From assembly GCF_002251435.1 (NCBI RefSeq), contig NZ_NPJI01000110.1, positions 62,001 to 126,000 of the forward strand: a stretch of 64,000 nt of DNA, written 5' to 3'. Positions 8,774-17,869 of the stretch are shown here, in pieces. A model generated the notes under the pieces. It ran no database searches. It was given only the letters and a program-made list of their open reading frames with translations, and was not told where the DNA came from. Each line of letters begins with the position of its first letter. Positions within the stretch are counted from its first letter, which is position 1. This stretch comes from Prevotella sp. P2-180. GTDB taxonomy: Bacteria > Bacteroidota > Bacteroidia > Bacteroidales > Bacteroidaceae. A program made the translations under genes and the position numbers.

Positions 8774-9598
8774 TCAGAAACTGTTGAGCCATGTACGCAA
8801 TTCCTGCATCATCTCTACATGAAATGCGAAATTGGTGCGGATGCCCCAACCATGGCCGCCGGTGGGATATACGTGGAGTGATGCCGGAACGTCGTGGCGA
8901 TAGCATTCGAAGTAATAGTTTACGCCATTTACCGGCAATACCGCATGGTCGTTATCGCTCAGTACAATGAATGCGCGTGGTGTGACCCTTGTCACCTGCA
9001 GGTCGTTGCTATATTCGCGTTCAAGTTTTTTCTTTGCGTCCTTTCCGAGCAGATTGTCGTGTGAGCCAAGATGGGTGAAGCTTGGGTCCATGGTTATGAC
9101 GGGATAAAACAGGATCTGGAAGTTGGCTGCCGCGTCGCCCTTTGAACGGGTGGCCAATGTAGAGGCGAGATGACCGCCAGCCGATGAGCCCATGATGCCC
9201 ACCTGATCGGGGTTGATGTTCCATTGCTTGGCATTACGTCTTACGAGTCGCATGGCCTCTTCAGCATCTTCCAGTGGCACTTGGCATACGCCATGGGGCA
9301 TACGGTATTTAAGCACGACCGTAGCAATGCCCATATTATTGAAAAACGGGGCCCAGTCGTGTCCTTCGTGGTTCATGGCAAGATGGGAGTAACCTCCTCC
9401 GGGACATATGACTATACAACGTCCCGTGGCTCGCTTGGCATCGGGCAGGCTGACATACACTTTGGCAGTGTCGGTGTCTACACCATTGCTGGTGGGCGCA
9501 CCGTTAGGCCATAGTACAATTTCTTGGTTTTTTTGGGCGTAGGTAGTAGCCGCAGCAAGAAAAACAACGGCTGAAATGATAGTTTTTAGTTTCTTCAT
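8774..9598 (-). CDS. Secreted alpha/beta-hydrolase esterase (BD-FAE / acetylxylan esterase-like)
   Basis: This 274-residue secreted hydrolase starts with a signal peptide (MKKLKTIISAVVFLAAATTYAQ). It has the oxyanion-hole motif PGGGYSHLA (about 66-74), the nucleophile elbow GSSAG with Ser139, a late acid in SDNDHA (about 215-217), and His249 in GGHGWG: a full alpha/beta-hydrolase triad. The overall sequence resembles the small Bacteroidales esterases (BD-FAE, acetylxylan esterase) that remove acetyl or feruloyl groups from xylan or pectin side chains, which would fit its place beside a PUL and a second esterase. The start at 9598 is chosen over an upstream TTG-type start at 9655 because the signal peptide begins there. 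Hydrolase family is sure; the exact ester is not. Confidence 0.87.
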   Translation of the reverse strand: MKKLKTIISAVVFLAAATTYAQKNQEIVLWPNGAPTSNGVDTDTAKVYVSLPDAKRATGRCIVICPGGGYSHLAMNHEGHDWAPFFNNMGIATVVLKYRMPHGVCQVPLEDAEEAMRLVRRNAKQWNINPDQVGIMGSSAGGHLASTLATRSKGDAAANFQILFYPVITMDPSFTHLGSHDNLLGKDAKKKLEREYSNDLQVTRVTPRAFIVLSDNDHAVLPVNGVNYYFECYRHDVPASLHVYPTGGHGWGIRTNFAFHVEMMQELRTWLNSF

Positions 9599-9618
9599 TG
9601 CATTTTCTAATAAATTTC

Positions 9619-9649
9619 TTGCAAAGATAAATATTTTTTTGTAATATTG
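9619..9649. promoter_or_regulatory. Back-to-back promoters for the two esterase genes
   Basis: The 77-bp gap between the divergent esterases holds two overlapping promoters. On the minus strand TATCTTTG (9629-9622) is a perfect -7 element for the hydrolase at 8774-9598. On the plus strand TTG (9619-9621) and TAATATTG (9642-9649, one mismatch) with 20-nt spacing serve the gene at 9676. The overlap implies the two starts compete or are co-controlled. Confidence 0.5.
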
Positions 9650-9675
9650 CACCAAAATTTAAAAAAAATGATATT

Positions 9676-11124
9676 ATGAACAAACGATTTTTAATATTTG
9701 CCGCTGCGACAGCTTATTTTTGGGGTGTTGATGCAAAGGTAAAATTACCTAATTTAGTAAGCGATGGAATGGTTATTCAACATAGTAGCGACGTGAGGCT
9801 ATGGGGTTGGGACAAACCAGGCAAGAAGGTTACTGTCACTACATCATGGTCGCAGGAAAAGGCTGTGGCAACTACCGGGAAAGACGGAAAATGGCTCGTC
9901 AGCGTAAAATCGCCCGAAGCCTCGTTCACTCCGCTGGAAATCACTTTCGACGACGGCGACAAGACTACCGTGAAGAATGTGTTGGCTGGAGAAGTGTGGG
10001 TGTGTGCAGGACAGAGCAACATGGAGATGCCGGTGAAAGGGTTCGGACAGTGTCCGGTAGTTGACTATAACAAGGAAGTGATCGGGGCTGTCGACGGTAT
10101 CCGCTCTGCAAAGATACCAAGCCGCATGAGTACAAAGCCACTTGACGATGCCGAGACTTCATGGCGCATCAGTAGTCCTATGACCGTCAGCGAGTTTAGT
10201 GCCACGGGCTATTTCTTTGCAAAGACAGTGAGAAAGGCCCTGAACATTCCTGTAGGACTTATAGAAGCCAACAAGGGTGGCACGAGAGTGGAAAGCTGGC
10301 TGGACGAGGACAATCTGAAGAAGTATACTAAGGAAGACCTCGACTCCACCACGATGAAAGACCGTTTCGAGTGGGATTTCCACTATCCGCTGTTGTGGGG
10401 CAACGCCACTTTGCATCCTATTCTCAACTATACCGTAAAAGGTATCATCTACTATCAGGGCTGCTCTAATGTGGGCGATCCAGCAGGACAGTATACTGAG
10501 CGTCTGAAACTGCTTGTCGAGCAGTTGAGGCGTGACTTCAAGGAAGGAGATATACCTTTCTACTTCGTGGAGATTGCCCCATACGTCTATGGCGACGGCA
10601 TTGACGGCACGTCAGGCGCAAAGTTGCGTGAGCAGCAGTTTAATGCCACCAAGGTGATACCCAACAGCGGCATGGTGAGCACCAACGACCTCGTGTTCCC
10701 TTACGAAAAGGGACAGATACATCCGGCACAGAAGCAGAAGGTGGGTGAGCGTCTGGCTTATCTCGCACTTAACAAGACCTATGGCTTTAAGACGGTCATC
10801 TGCGACGCCATGACTTACAAAGACATGATAATACAAGACGACAAGGCCTATCTCGCCTTCGACAACATGTCGGAGGGATACAACCGCTGGGAAGACATCG
10901 AGGGATTTGAGATAGCAGGTGAGGACAAGGTGTTTCACAAGGCCACTGCCGTGAAGTTCTGGGCTCCGGGCAACGACCCGCGAAACGAGCGCATTGCAGT
11001 AAGCTCTCCGGAGGTGAAAGCCCCGGTGGCCGTACGTTACTGTTTTAAGAACTTCCAGATAGGCAATTTCGGCAATCAGGGCGGACTGCCCCTTGTGCCT
11101 TTCCGTACAGATAATTGGGATTAA
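9676..11124 (+). CDS. Secreted SASA-domain acetylesterase (sialate O-acetylesterase-like)
   Basis: This is a 482-residue secreted carbohydrate esterase. After a short signal peptide, an N-terminal beta-rich region (LVSDGMVIQ, VRLWGWDKPGKKVTVT) leads to the SGNH-type nucleophile block VCAGQSNMEMP with Ser114. Further conserved parts are NKGGTRVESWLDE, IIYYQGCSNVGD and the QIHPAQKQKVGERLA block (about 350-365), which carries the catalytic His. This architecture is annotated as sialate O-acetylesterase (SASA), but in plant-glycan PULs of Bacteroidetes such enzymes usually deacetylate xylan or pectin. It is divergent from the other esterase and sits 15 bp upstream of the NUDIX gene. Motif support for the family is strong; the substrate is inferred from context. 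Confidence 0.9.
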   Translation: MNKRFLIFAAATAYFWGVDAKVKLPNLVSDGMVIQHSSDVRLWGWDKPGKKVTVTTSWSQEKAVATTGKDGKWLVSVKSPEASFTPLEITFDDGDKTTVKNVLAGEVWVCAGQSNMEMPVKGFGQCPVVDYNKEVIGAVDGIRSAKIPSRMSTKPLDDAETSWRISSPMTVSEFSATGYFFAKTVRKALNIPVGLIEANKGGTRVESWLDEDNLKKYTKEDLDSTTMKDRFEWDFHYPLLWGNATLHPILNYTVKGIIYYQGCSNVGDPAGQYTERLKLLVEQLRRDFKEGDIPFYFVEIAPYVYGDGIDGTSGAKLREQQFNATKVIPNSGMVSTNDLVFPYEKGQIHPAQKQKVGERLAYLALNKTYGFKTVICDAMTYKDMIIQDDKAYLAFDNMSEGYNRWEDIEGFEIAGEDKVFHKATAVKFWAPGNDPRNERIAVSSPEVKAPVAVRYCFKNFQIGNFGNQGGLPLVPFRTDNWD

Positions 11125-11139
11125 GAATCGTGTAAGTCT

Positions 11140-11667
11140 ATGCATCCGTTAGAAAAATTTGAATATTGCCCAAGGTGTGGCAGTAAACACTTTGTTGTAC
11201 ACAACGAGAAAAGCAAACTGTGCGAGAACTGTGGATTTGTGTATTATGCAAATCCCTGTTCCGCCACAGCGGCATTTATCATCAACGAGAAAAATGAACT
11301 CCTTGTGGTAAAGCGTGCGAAAGAGCCGGCAAAAGGCACTCTCGACCTTCCAGGCGGGTTTTGTGACATGTACGAAACAGCCGAAGAAGGCATCAGGCGT
11401 GAGATAAAAGAAGAGACAGACATAGACGTAAAGGATATTGAATATCTCTTCAGCATTCCAAATATCTACCGCTATTCCGGCATAGATATCCACACGCTCG
11501 ACATGTTCTATCTTTGCCGTATAAAAGGCGACGTGGAAATACATGCCGCCGACGACGCCTCGGAATGTTTCTGGTTGCCGATAAGCGAAATACATTCCGA
11601 ACAGTTTGGACTACGTTCGATAAGACAAGCGATATATCAGGCTGATTTCTTAAAAAACTTAAAATAA
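11140..11667 (+). CDS. NUDIX hydrolase with N-terminal zinc ribbon
   Basis: This 175-residue cytoplasmic protein has a zinc ribbon with CPRC (Cys10, Cys13) and CENC (Cys28, Cys31), then a NUDIX domain. The NUDIX box at about 73-95 keeps the metal-binding core (Gly73, Glu79, REIKEE at 87-92), but the usual Gly near the end is Asp94, a tolerated change. Zinc-ribbon NUDIX proteins of this kind cleave nucleoside diphosphate-linked compounds such as NADH or ADP-ribose derivatives; the exact substrate cannot be read. It starts 15 bp after the acetylesterase, so read-through is likely although there is no obvious functional link. Confidence 0.9.
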   Translation: MHPLEKFEYCPRCGSKHFVVHNEKSKLCENCGFVYYANPCSATAAFIINEKNELLVVKRAKEPAKGTLDLPGGFCDMYETAEEGIRREIKEETDIDVKDIEYLFSIPNIYRYSGIDIHTLDMFYLCRIKGDVEIHAADDASECFWLPISEIHSEQFGLRSIRQAIYQADFLKNLK

Positions 11668-11702
11668 TCACATATAAATAAGGTGGAAGGAAACTTTTTT
11701 CT

Positions 11703-11710
11703 TACTTTTG
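11703..11710 (+). promoter_or_regulatory. Promoter -7 element for topA
   Basis: TACTTTTG matches the Bacteroidetes -7 consensus TAnnTTTG and lies 29 nt before the topA start codon. A -33 TTTG is not evident. Confidence 0.55.
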
Positions 11711-11739
11711 CAAGCCAAAATTAAAGATAAGAATCAGAT

Positions 11740-14055
11740 ATGCAGAAAAATCTTGTAATTGTCGAGTCTCCCGCCAAAGCGAAGACCATTGAAAAATTCC
11801 TTGGAGACGACTTCAAGGTGATGTCAAGCTATGGACATATTCGCGACTTGAAGAAAAAAGAACTGAGCATCGACATTGACTCACTGAAACCCGACTACGA
11901 AATACCTGCTGAAAAGGAAAAGGTGGTAAGGGAACTCAAACAGAATGCAAAGAATGCTGAAAAGGTATGGCTCGCTTCCGATGAGGACCGCGAAGGGGAA
12001 GCCATCTCATGGCACCTTTGCGAAGTGCTCGGACTGGATGAACAGAAGACTAACAGAATAGTGTTCCACGAGATAACTAAACCTGCCATTCTCGAAGCCA
12101 TAAAAAATCCAAGACATCTGGACATGAACTTGGTAAACGCCCAGCAGGCGCGAAGAGTGCTCGACCGTCTTGTGGGATTCAAACTCTCGCCAGTGTTGTG
12201 GAGAAAAGTTAAACCATCGCTCTCGGCAGGAAGAGTGCAGAGTGTGGCTGTAAGGCTTATCGTGGAGAGGGAAAAAGAGATAAGAAACTTCAAAAGCGAG
12301 GCATTCTACAGAATCTATGGCACGTTTGCCGTGACTAACAGCGACGGCTCGCAGAGCGAGGTTAAGGCTGAAGTGCCCACAAGATTCAAGACTCACGGCG
12401 AAGTGGTGGCTTTCCTGAAGAGATGCGAACAATCGGAATTCAGTATTGAGTCGATAAGCAAGAAACCGCTTAAACGCTCTCCGGCGCCTCCATTCACCAC
12501 TTCCACACTGCAACAGGAAGCAGCCAGAAAACTCGGTTTCTCCGTCTCGCAGACCATGATGGTGGCTCAACACCTCTACGAGAGCGGACGCATCACTTAT
12601 ATGCGTACCGACTCTGTCAATCTCTCGGAACTGTGCCTGAAGGCAAGCAAGGAGGAAATCATGAAGACTTGGGGAGAGGAATACAGCAAGACAAGACAAT
12701 ACCACACCCAAGCGAAAGGCGCTCAGGAAGCTCACGAGGCCATACGCCCCACAGACATGGCGGTTACCACTATTGACGGAAACCAACAGGAAAAAAGGCT
12801 CTACGAGCTTATATGGAAAAGAACCGCAGCAAGCCAGATGGCTGACGCTGAGATAGAGAAGACCACGGTAAATATCAGTGTCAGCGAGTGTGACGAACAG
12901 TTTGTTGCCGTAGGTGAGGTAGTGAAGTTCGACGGATTTATGAAGGTATACCACGAGTCGACAGATGAAGACGAGACAAACGACTATGACAGCGTGAGAT
13001 TATTGCCACCGGTCGCTGAAGGACAGACCTTGACAAGAAGGGAGATTACGGCAATACAGCGGTTCACGCAGTGTCCGATGAGATACAACGAGGCAAGCCT
13101 TGTGCATAAACTGGAAGAACTCGGAATCGGACGCCCGTCAACATACGCTCCTACCATCAGTACAATACAGCAGCGTGAATATGTACATAAAGGCGACAAG
13201 AAAGGAGAGGAACGCACTTATACCGTTGACACCTTGAAAGGAAAGCAAATACAGCAGACCACGCGTGTGGAGATGGCTGGCAATGACAAAGGTAAACTCC
13301 TGCCTACCGACATAGGCATTGTGGTCAACGAGTTCCTGATGCAATACTTCCCAGGCATTATGGACTATAACTTCACGGCAAAGGTGGAACAGAAGTTTGA
13401 CGAGATAGCGGAAGGCACTGAGCGATGGACCGACATGATGATGGACTTCTACAAGGACTTCGAACCAGAAGTGGAGAAAACCATGAACAGCAGGGCTGAG
13501 CACAAGGCTGGGGAACGCGAACTGGGCAAAGACCCGAAATCGGGAAAGCCCGTGTTTGTAAAGATCGGACGCTTCGGACCTGTAGTGCAGATAGGCTCTG
13601 CCGACGATGCCGACAAACCACAGTTTGCCCAGTTGCCCTCTGACATGAGCATGGAGAGCATCTCCCTTGAAGAAGCTCTCGAACTGTTTAAGCTTCCACG
13701 CACCGTGGGCGAGTATGAGGGACAGACAGTGACCATAGGCGCAGGACGCTTCGGACCTTATGTGCTGCATAAAAAGAAGTATGTGTCGCTGCCAAAGGGA
13801 GTCGACCCGATGGCATTCACACTTGAGGAGTGCATCAGCCTTATAGAGGAAAAAAGACAAGAAGAGATACAGCGCCACTTGAAAAAATTCGAACAAGACC
13901 CGAAACTCGAAGTGCTCAACGGACGCTATGGGCCATACATCGCATACGACGGGAAAAACTATCGACTTCCCAAAAACCTTCACGAAAGGGCTGCGGAACT
14001 CTCATACGAGGAGTGTATGGACATCGTGAACAACACACCGGTGAAAAAGAAATAA
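11740..14055 (+). CDS. topA: DNA topoisomerase I (type IA)
   Basis: This 771-residue enzyme relaxes negative supercoils by cutting one strand through a tyrosine. Seen in order: an N-terminal TOPRIM domain (LVIVESPAKAKTIEKFLG; DEDREGEAISWHL at about 87-99), the type IA core, the active-site YMRTDSV block with Tyr about 287, and C-terminal repeats (IGRFGPVVQIG, GAGRFGPYVLH, NGRYGPYIAY) of the kind that replace zinc fingers in Bacteroidetes TopA. No cysteine zinc fingers are seen, as is normal for this lineage. It has its own promoter and opens a run of closely spaced genes (aroK, speA, argB). Confidence 0.97.
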   Translation: MQKNLVIVESPAKAKTIEKFLGDDFKVMSSYGHIRDLKKKELSIDIDSLKPDYEIPAEKEKVVRELKQNAKNAEKVWLASDEDREGEAISWHLCEVLGLDEQKTNRIVFHEITKPAILEAIKNPRHLDMNLVNAQQARRVLDRLVGFKLSPVLWRKVKPSLSAGRVQSVAVRLIVEREKEIRNFKSEAFYRIYGTFAVTNSDGSQSEVKAEVPTRFKTHGEVVAFLKRCEQSEFSIESISKKPLKRSPAPPFTTSTLQQEAARKLGFSVSQTMMVAQHLYESGRITYMRTDSVNLSELCLKASKEEIMKTWGEEYSKTRQYHTQAKGAQEAHEAIRPTDMAVTTIDGNQQEKRLYELIWKRTAASQMADAEIEKTTVNISVSECDEQFVAVGEVVKFDGFMKVYHESTDEDETNDYDSVRLLPPVAEGQTLTRREITAIQRFTQCPMRYNEASLVHKLEELGIGRPSTYAPTISTIQQREYVHKGDKKGEERTYTVDTLKGKQIQQTTRVEMAGNDKGKLLPTDIGIVVNEFLMQYFPGIMDYNFTAKVEQKFDEIAEGTERWTDMMMDFYKDFEPEVEKTMNSRAEHKAGERELGKDPKSGKPVFVKIGRFGPVVQIGSADDADKPQFAQLPSDMSMESISLEEALELFKLPRTVGEYEGQTVTIGAGRFGPYVLHKKKYVSLPKGVDPMAFTLEECISLIEEKRQEEIQRHLKKFEQDPKLEVLNGRYGPYIAYDGKNYRLPKNLHERAAELSYEECMDIVNNTPVKKK

Positions 14056-14076
14056 TAAACATCCAATACCCAAAAC

Positions 14077-14607
14077 TTGAAAAGAATAATTCTTATTGGT
14101 TATATGGGGGCCGGAAAAACTACCGTGGGCAAACAGCTCGCAAAGGCCCTCAACCTACTGTTCTATGACCTCGATTGGTATATAGAGACAAGAATGCACA
14201 GAAAAGTGGCGCAGATCTTCGCCGAAAGCGGAGAGGAGGGATTTCGTGCCATAGAAAGAAACATGCTGCACGAAGTGGCGGAGTTTGAAAATGTTGTAAT
14301 CAGTTGCGGAGGAGGAACACCTTGCTTCTTCGACAACATGGACTACATGAACCGGCAAGGAGACGTCATCTATCTCAAGGCCAAGCCGGAAGTGCTCTAC
14401 AAGCATCTGATGATGGGAAAAACCGAGCGACCTCTGCTAAAAGGTAAAAGCCACGAACAACTATTGGACTTCATCAACCAGCAGCTTGAGAAACGGGAAC
14501 CATTTTATACAAAGGCAAAATACACGCTCGACGTGAGCCTTATGGACAACTACGAGAAAATAAAAATATCAGTACAAAAAGCTAAAGAACTATTGGGAAT
14601 AGAATGA
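14077..14607 (+). CDS. aroK: Shikimate kinase (TTG start)
   Basis: This 176-residue kinase phosphorylates shikimate at the 3-position, a step of chorismate and aromatic amino-acid synthesis. It has the P-loop GYMGAGKTTVGK (about 8-19), the shikimate-binding DLDWYIE (34-40), the RAIERNML stretch and the CGGGTP loop. The start is unusual: the only codon that keeps the first beta strand (KRIILIG) before the P-loop is TTG at 14077; the next ATG at 14104 would remove it. The gene lies 21 bp after topA, and its last 4 bases overlap the start of speA (ATGA), so the two are translationally coupled. Confidence 0.93.
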   Translation: MKRIILIGYMGAGKTTVGKQLAKALNLLFYDLDWYIETRMHRKVAQIFAESGEEGFRAIERNMLHEVAEFENVVISCGGGTPCFFDNMDYMNRQGDVIYLKAKPEVLYKHLMMGKTERPLLKGKSHEQLLDFINQQLEKREPFYTKAKYTLDVSLMDNYEKIKISVQKAKELLGIE

Positions 14608-16496
14608 AAAAATGGACTATTGAAGACTCAAAGGAGCTCTACAACATCTCTGGATGGGGCACTTCCTACTTTGGTATCAACGACAAGGGCGATGTCTATG
14701 TCACACCATGTAAGAACGACACGCAAATTGACTTGCGTGATGTGATGGACGAACTGGCGTTGAGAGATGTCACGCCACCGGTTCTGTTGAGGTTTCCTGA
14801 CATTCTCGACAATCGTATCGAGAAAACCAGCAGCTGCTTCAAAAAGGCTGCACAGGAGTATAACTTCAAAGGAGAGAACTTCATAATCTATCCTATTAAA
14901 ACAAATCAGATGCAACCTGTCGTAGAGGAAATTATCAGTCATGGACGAAAATTCAACCTCGGACTGGAAGCTGGGTCAAAGCCTGAACTGCACGCAGTGA
15001 TCGCAGTACAGTGCCAAAGCGACTCTCTCATCATCTGCAACGGCTACAAAGACCAAAGCTATATCGAACTCGCACTGCTCGCACAGAAAATGGGTAAAAG
15101 GGTGTTTATCGTTGTAGAGAAACCTAACGAGCTCGAGCTTATTGCACGTGAGGCCAAGAAACTCAACGTAAAGCCTAATCTCGGAATCAGAATAAAACTC
15201 GCTTCTTCGGGTAGCGGCAAATGGGAAGAAAGCGGAGGAGACGCAAGCAAGTTCGGACTGACAAGCAGCGAACTGCTCGAAGCTCTCGAACTGCTCGACA
15301 AAAAAGGCATGAGGGACTGTCTAAGGCTCATCCACTTCCATATCGGTAGCCAGATAACAAAAATAAGACGAATACAGGCTGCACTTCGAGAGGCTTCAAT
15401 GTTCTATATACAACTGCATAAAATGGGGTATAACGTCGATTTCGTGGACTGTGGTGGAGGACTCGGCGTTGACTACGACGGAACACGGTCGCCAAGCAGC
15501 GAAAGCTCGGTAAACTATTCCATACAGGAATATGTAAACGACTGTATATACACCTTTGTCGATGCAGCCGACAAAAACGGATTCCCGCATCCAAACATCA
15601 TCACGGAAAGCGGACGCTCACTCACGGCACACCACTCAGTGCTCGTCATCGACGTGCTCGAAACAGCATCGCTGCCGGAAATGCCCGAGGAATACGAGCC
15701 TGACCCAAACAGCCATCAACTTGTCAAGGACCTCTACGACATTTGGGACAACCTTAACCCAAGGTCGATGCTCGAGGACTGGCACGACGCGGAACAGATA
15801 CGCGAAGAGTGTCTCGACCTCTTTTCACACGGACTCGTAGACCTAAAGACAAGGGCTGAGATAGAAAGCATGTACTGGAGCGTGTGTCATGAGATAAATA
15901 TATTGGCAAAGCATCTCAAGCATACGCCGGAAGAACTGGTGAACCTCGACAAGCTGCTGGCCGACAAGTATTTCTGCAACTTCTCGCTATTCCAGTCGCT
16001 GCCCGACTCATGGGCCATCGACCAACTCTTCCCCATAGTGCCCATACAGCGCCTTAACGAGCGACCCACAAGAAGTGCGACACTGCAGGACATCACTTGC
16101 GACAGCGACGGAAAAATAGCCAACTTCGTCACCAACCGCAACAACTCGCACATATTGCCGGTCCACACTATAAAGAAAAACGAGATGTATTATCTCGGAG
16201 TGTTCCTCGTCGGTGCATACCAGGAGATACTCGGCGACATGCACAATCTCTTTGGCGACACCACCGCTATTCATATCAGCGTAAAGGATGGGGCTTACCA
16301 CATCGACCAGATCATCGACGGTGAAACAGTGGCGGAAGTGCTCGACTATGTACAGTACAACCCGCGCAAACTCGTGCGCCAGCTCGAAGTATGGGTGACA
16401 AAGAGCGTGAAAGAAGGAAAAATAACACTCGAAGAAGGAAAAGAATTCCTGTCAAACTACCGATCAGGACTTTATGGATATACTTATTTAGAGTAA
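14604..16496 (+). CDS. speA: Biosynthetic arginine decarboxylase
   Basis: This 630-residue PLP enzyme converts arginine to agmatine, the first step of one polyamine route. The alanine-racemase-type barrel carries the PLP lysine in IIYPIKTNQ (Lys99), HFHIGSQ and CGGGLGVDYDG; ITESGRSLTAHHS follows. The C-terminal region (RPTRSATLQDITCDSDG, YLGVFLVGAYQEILGDMHNLFG) provides the substrate-binding loop typical of SpeA. Length is usual for the family (about 630-660). It overlaps aroK by 4 bases and is followed by argB after one base, so arginine use and arginine synthesis are in the same transcript. Confidence 0.96.
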   Translation: MKKWTIEDSKELYNISGWGTSYFGINDKGDVYVTPCKNDTQIDLRDVMDELALRDVTPPVLLRFPDILDNRIEKTSSCFKKAAQEYNFKGENFIIYPIKTNQMQPVVEEIISHGRKFNLGLEAGSKPELHAVIAVQCQSDSLIICNGYKDQSYIELALLAQKMGKRVFIVVEKPNELELIAREAKKLNVKPNLGIRIKLASSGSGKWEESGGDASKFGLTSSELLEALELLDKKGMRDCLRLIHFHIGSQITKIRRIQAALREASMFYIQLHKMGYNVDFVDCGGGLGVDYDGTRSPSSESSVNYSIQEYVNDCIYTFVDAADKNGFPHPNIITESGRSLTAHHSVLVIDVLETASLPEMPEEYEPDPNSHQLVKDLYDIWDNLNPRSMLEDWHDAEQIREECLDLFSHGLVDLKTRAEIESMYWSVCHEINILAKHLKHTPEELVNLDKLLADKYFCNFSLFQSLPDSWAIDQLFPIVPIQRLNERPTRSATLQDITCDSDGKIANFVTNRNNSHILPVHTIKKNEMYYLGVFLVGAYQEILGDMHNLFGDTTAIHISVKDGAYHIDQIIDGETVAEVLDYVQYNPRKLVRQLEVWVTKSVKEGKITLEEGKEFLSNYRSGLYGYTYLE

Positions 16497-16497
16497 T

Positions 16498-17274
16498 ATG
16501 GAAAAAATTAACGTCATAAAAGTCGGGGGAGCCGTTGTTGAAGACCAACAACAGCTCTCCTTGCTGCTTAAAGAGTTCTCTGCCATAGAAGGAAGAAAAG
16601 TTCTTGTGCATGGAGGAGGACGTCGCGCCACAAAGGTGGCATCACAACTCGGTATAGAAACACAGATGGTGGACGGACGACGCATCACCGACAAGGCTAT
16701 GCTTGAGGTAGTCACAATGGTATACGGAGGTCTCGTAAACAAAAATGTTGTCGCTCAACTGCAGGCGGAAGGAATCAACGCTCTCGGACTCACAGGTGCC
16801 GACATCAATGTCATACGCTCACACAAACGGCCTCTGAAAAATGGTATCGACTATGGCTTTGTGGGCGACGTGGACCATGCCGACGGCAATATGCTCAAGA
16901 CTCTCATCGAAGCTGGAATAGTGCCAGTCATGGCACCGCTTACACACGACGGAAAAGGCAATATGCTCAACACCAATGCCGACACCATTGCCTCTGAAAC
17001 AGCAAAGGCGCTCGCACCATATTATGATGTGACACTCACATTCTGCTTTGAGAAAAAAGGTGTGCTTGCCAATCCCGACGACGAGGATTCCGTCATTCCC
17101 GTCATCACACCGCAACTGTTCCGGAAGTATGTCGCCGACGGCACTATCAGTGGCGGCATGATGCCCAAAATAGAAAACTCCCTTGCTGCCCTTAATGCTG
17201 GAGTGAAACAGGTGGTCATAACCAAAGCCGACACCTTGGGATCACAAACAGGAACAAAAATATTGGCGGAGTAA
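16498..17274 (+). CDS. argB: Acetylglutamate kinase
   Basis: This 258-residue amino-acid kinase phosphorylates N-acetylglutamate (in Bacteroidetes, probably N-succinylglutamate) in arginine synthesis. Seen motifs are KVGGAVVED at the N-terminus, HGGGRRATKVASQLG (substrate loop), the GDVDHAD region, MAPLTHDGKGNMLNTNADT and the C-terminal GTKIL nucleotide-binding end. It starts one base after the speA stop, so it belongs to the topA-aroK-speA-argB run. The altered substrate in Bacteroidetes is known for the arginine pathway of the phylum; it cannot be proved from this protein alone. Confidence 0.94.
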   Translation: MEKINVIKVGGAVVEDQQQLSLLLKEFSAIEGRKVLVHGGGRRATKVASQLGIETQMVDGRRITDKAMLEVVTMVYGGLVNKNVVAQLQAEGINALGLTGADINVIRSHKRPLKNGIDYGFVGDVDHADGNMLKTLIEAGIVPVMAPLTHDGKGNMLNTNADTIASETAKALAPYYDVTLTFCFEKKGVLANPDDEDSVIPVITPQLFRKYVADGTISGGMMPKIENSLAALNAGVKQVVITKADTLGSQTGTKILAE

Positions 17275-17350
17275 GGAAGAATCATTAATATTCTTTAACA
17301 CAAATGCCTGTAACATTCCTCCTTTTCACTCGTCATTTCAACAAAGGGGT

Positions 17351-17869
17351 ATGAAAAATATCAGTTTCCGAGACGATGTATTGCCGTTAAAGGACAAACT
17401 TTACCGGCTTGCCTTACGCATTACTCTCAATAACGCGGAGGCAGAAGATGTTGTGCAGGAAACATTGATAAAAGTCTGGAACCGACGCTCACAGTGGGAA
17501 GAAATAGAGTCGATAGAGGCTTTCGCACTTACCGTCTGTCGCAATCTGTCGCTCGACAAGATAAAAAGGATGGGGAACGACCACGACTCGCTCGACGACA
17601 GTACACACGACTCTCCAGACAGCTCATCCTCATCAAACCCTGAGGAGCAAACCATGGCTCGCGACCAGGTGGCACTGGTAAGACAACTTATCGACCGCCT
17701 TCCCGAAAAACAACGCTCTGTGATACAGCTGCGCGACATTGAAGGAAAAAGCTATCGCGAAATCGCAACAATCATGTGCATAAGCGAGGAGCAAGTGAAA
17801 GTAAACCTCTACAGGGCAAGACAAACAATAAAGAAAAAATTCTCAGAAACAGATAGTTATGGACTATAA
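17351..17869 (+). CDS. ECF-type RNA polymerase sigma factor
   Basis: This 172-residue sigma-70 family protein has region 2 (LYRLALRITLNNAEAEDVVQE, then IEAFALTVCRNLSLDKIKR) and region 4 (LPEKQRSVIQLRDIEGKSYREIA, then ISEEQVKVNLYRARQ) joined by an acidic linker rich in Ser and Asp. There is no region 1 or 3, so it is an ECF factor. A purine-rich AAAGGGG lies just before the start codon. The last 11 bases overlap the next gene, which looks like its membrane anti-sigma partner. The regulon is unknown. Confidence 0.93.
   Translation: MKNISFRDDVLPLKDKLYRLALRITLNNAEAEDVVQETLIKVWNRRSQWEEIESIEAFALTVCRNLSLDKIKRMGNDHDSLDDSTHDSPDSSSSSNPEEQTMARDQVALVRQLIDRLPEKQRSVIQLRDIEGKSYREIATIMCISEEQVKVNLYRARQTIKKKFSETDSYGL

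Noticed and set aside
9676..11124. True sialic-acid O-acetylesterase for host glycans
   Set aside because: The family name comes from the SASA fold; nothing nearby handles sialic acid, and the context is a second plant-type esterase.
12007..13983. Two long open frames on the minus strand opposite topA
   Set aside because: Cysteine- and histidine-rich composition and lack of any motif mark them as shadows of topA.
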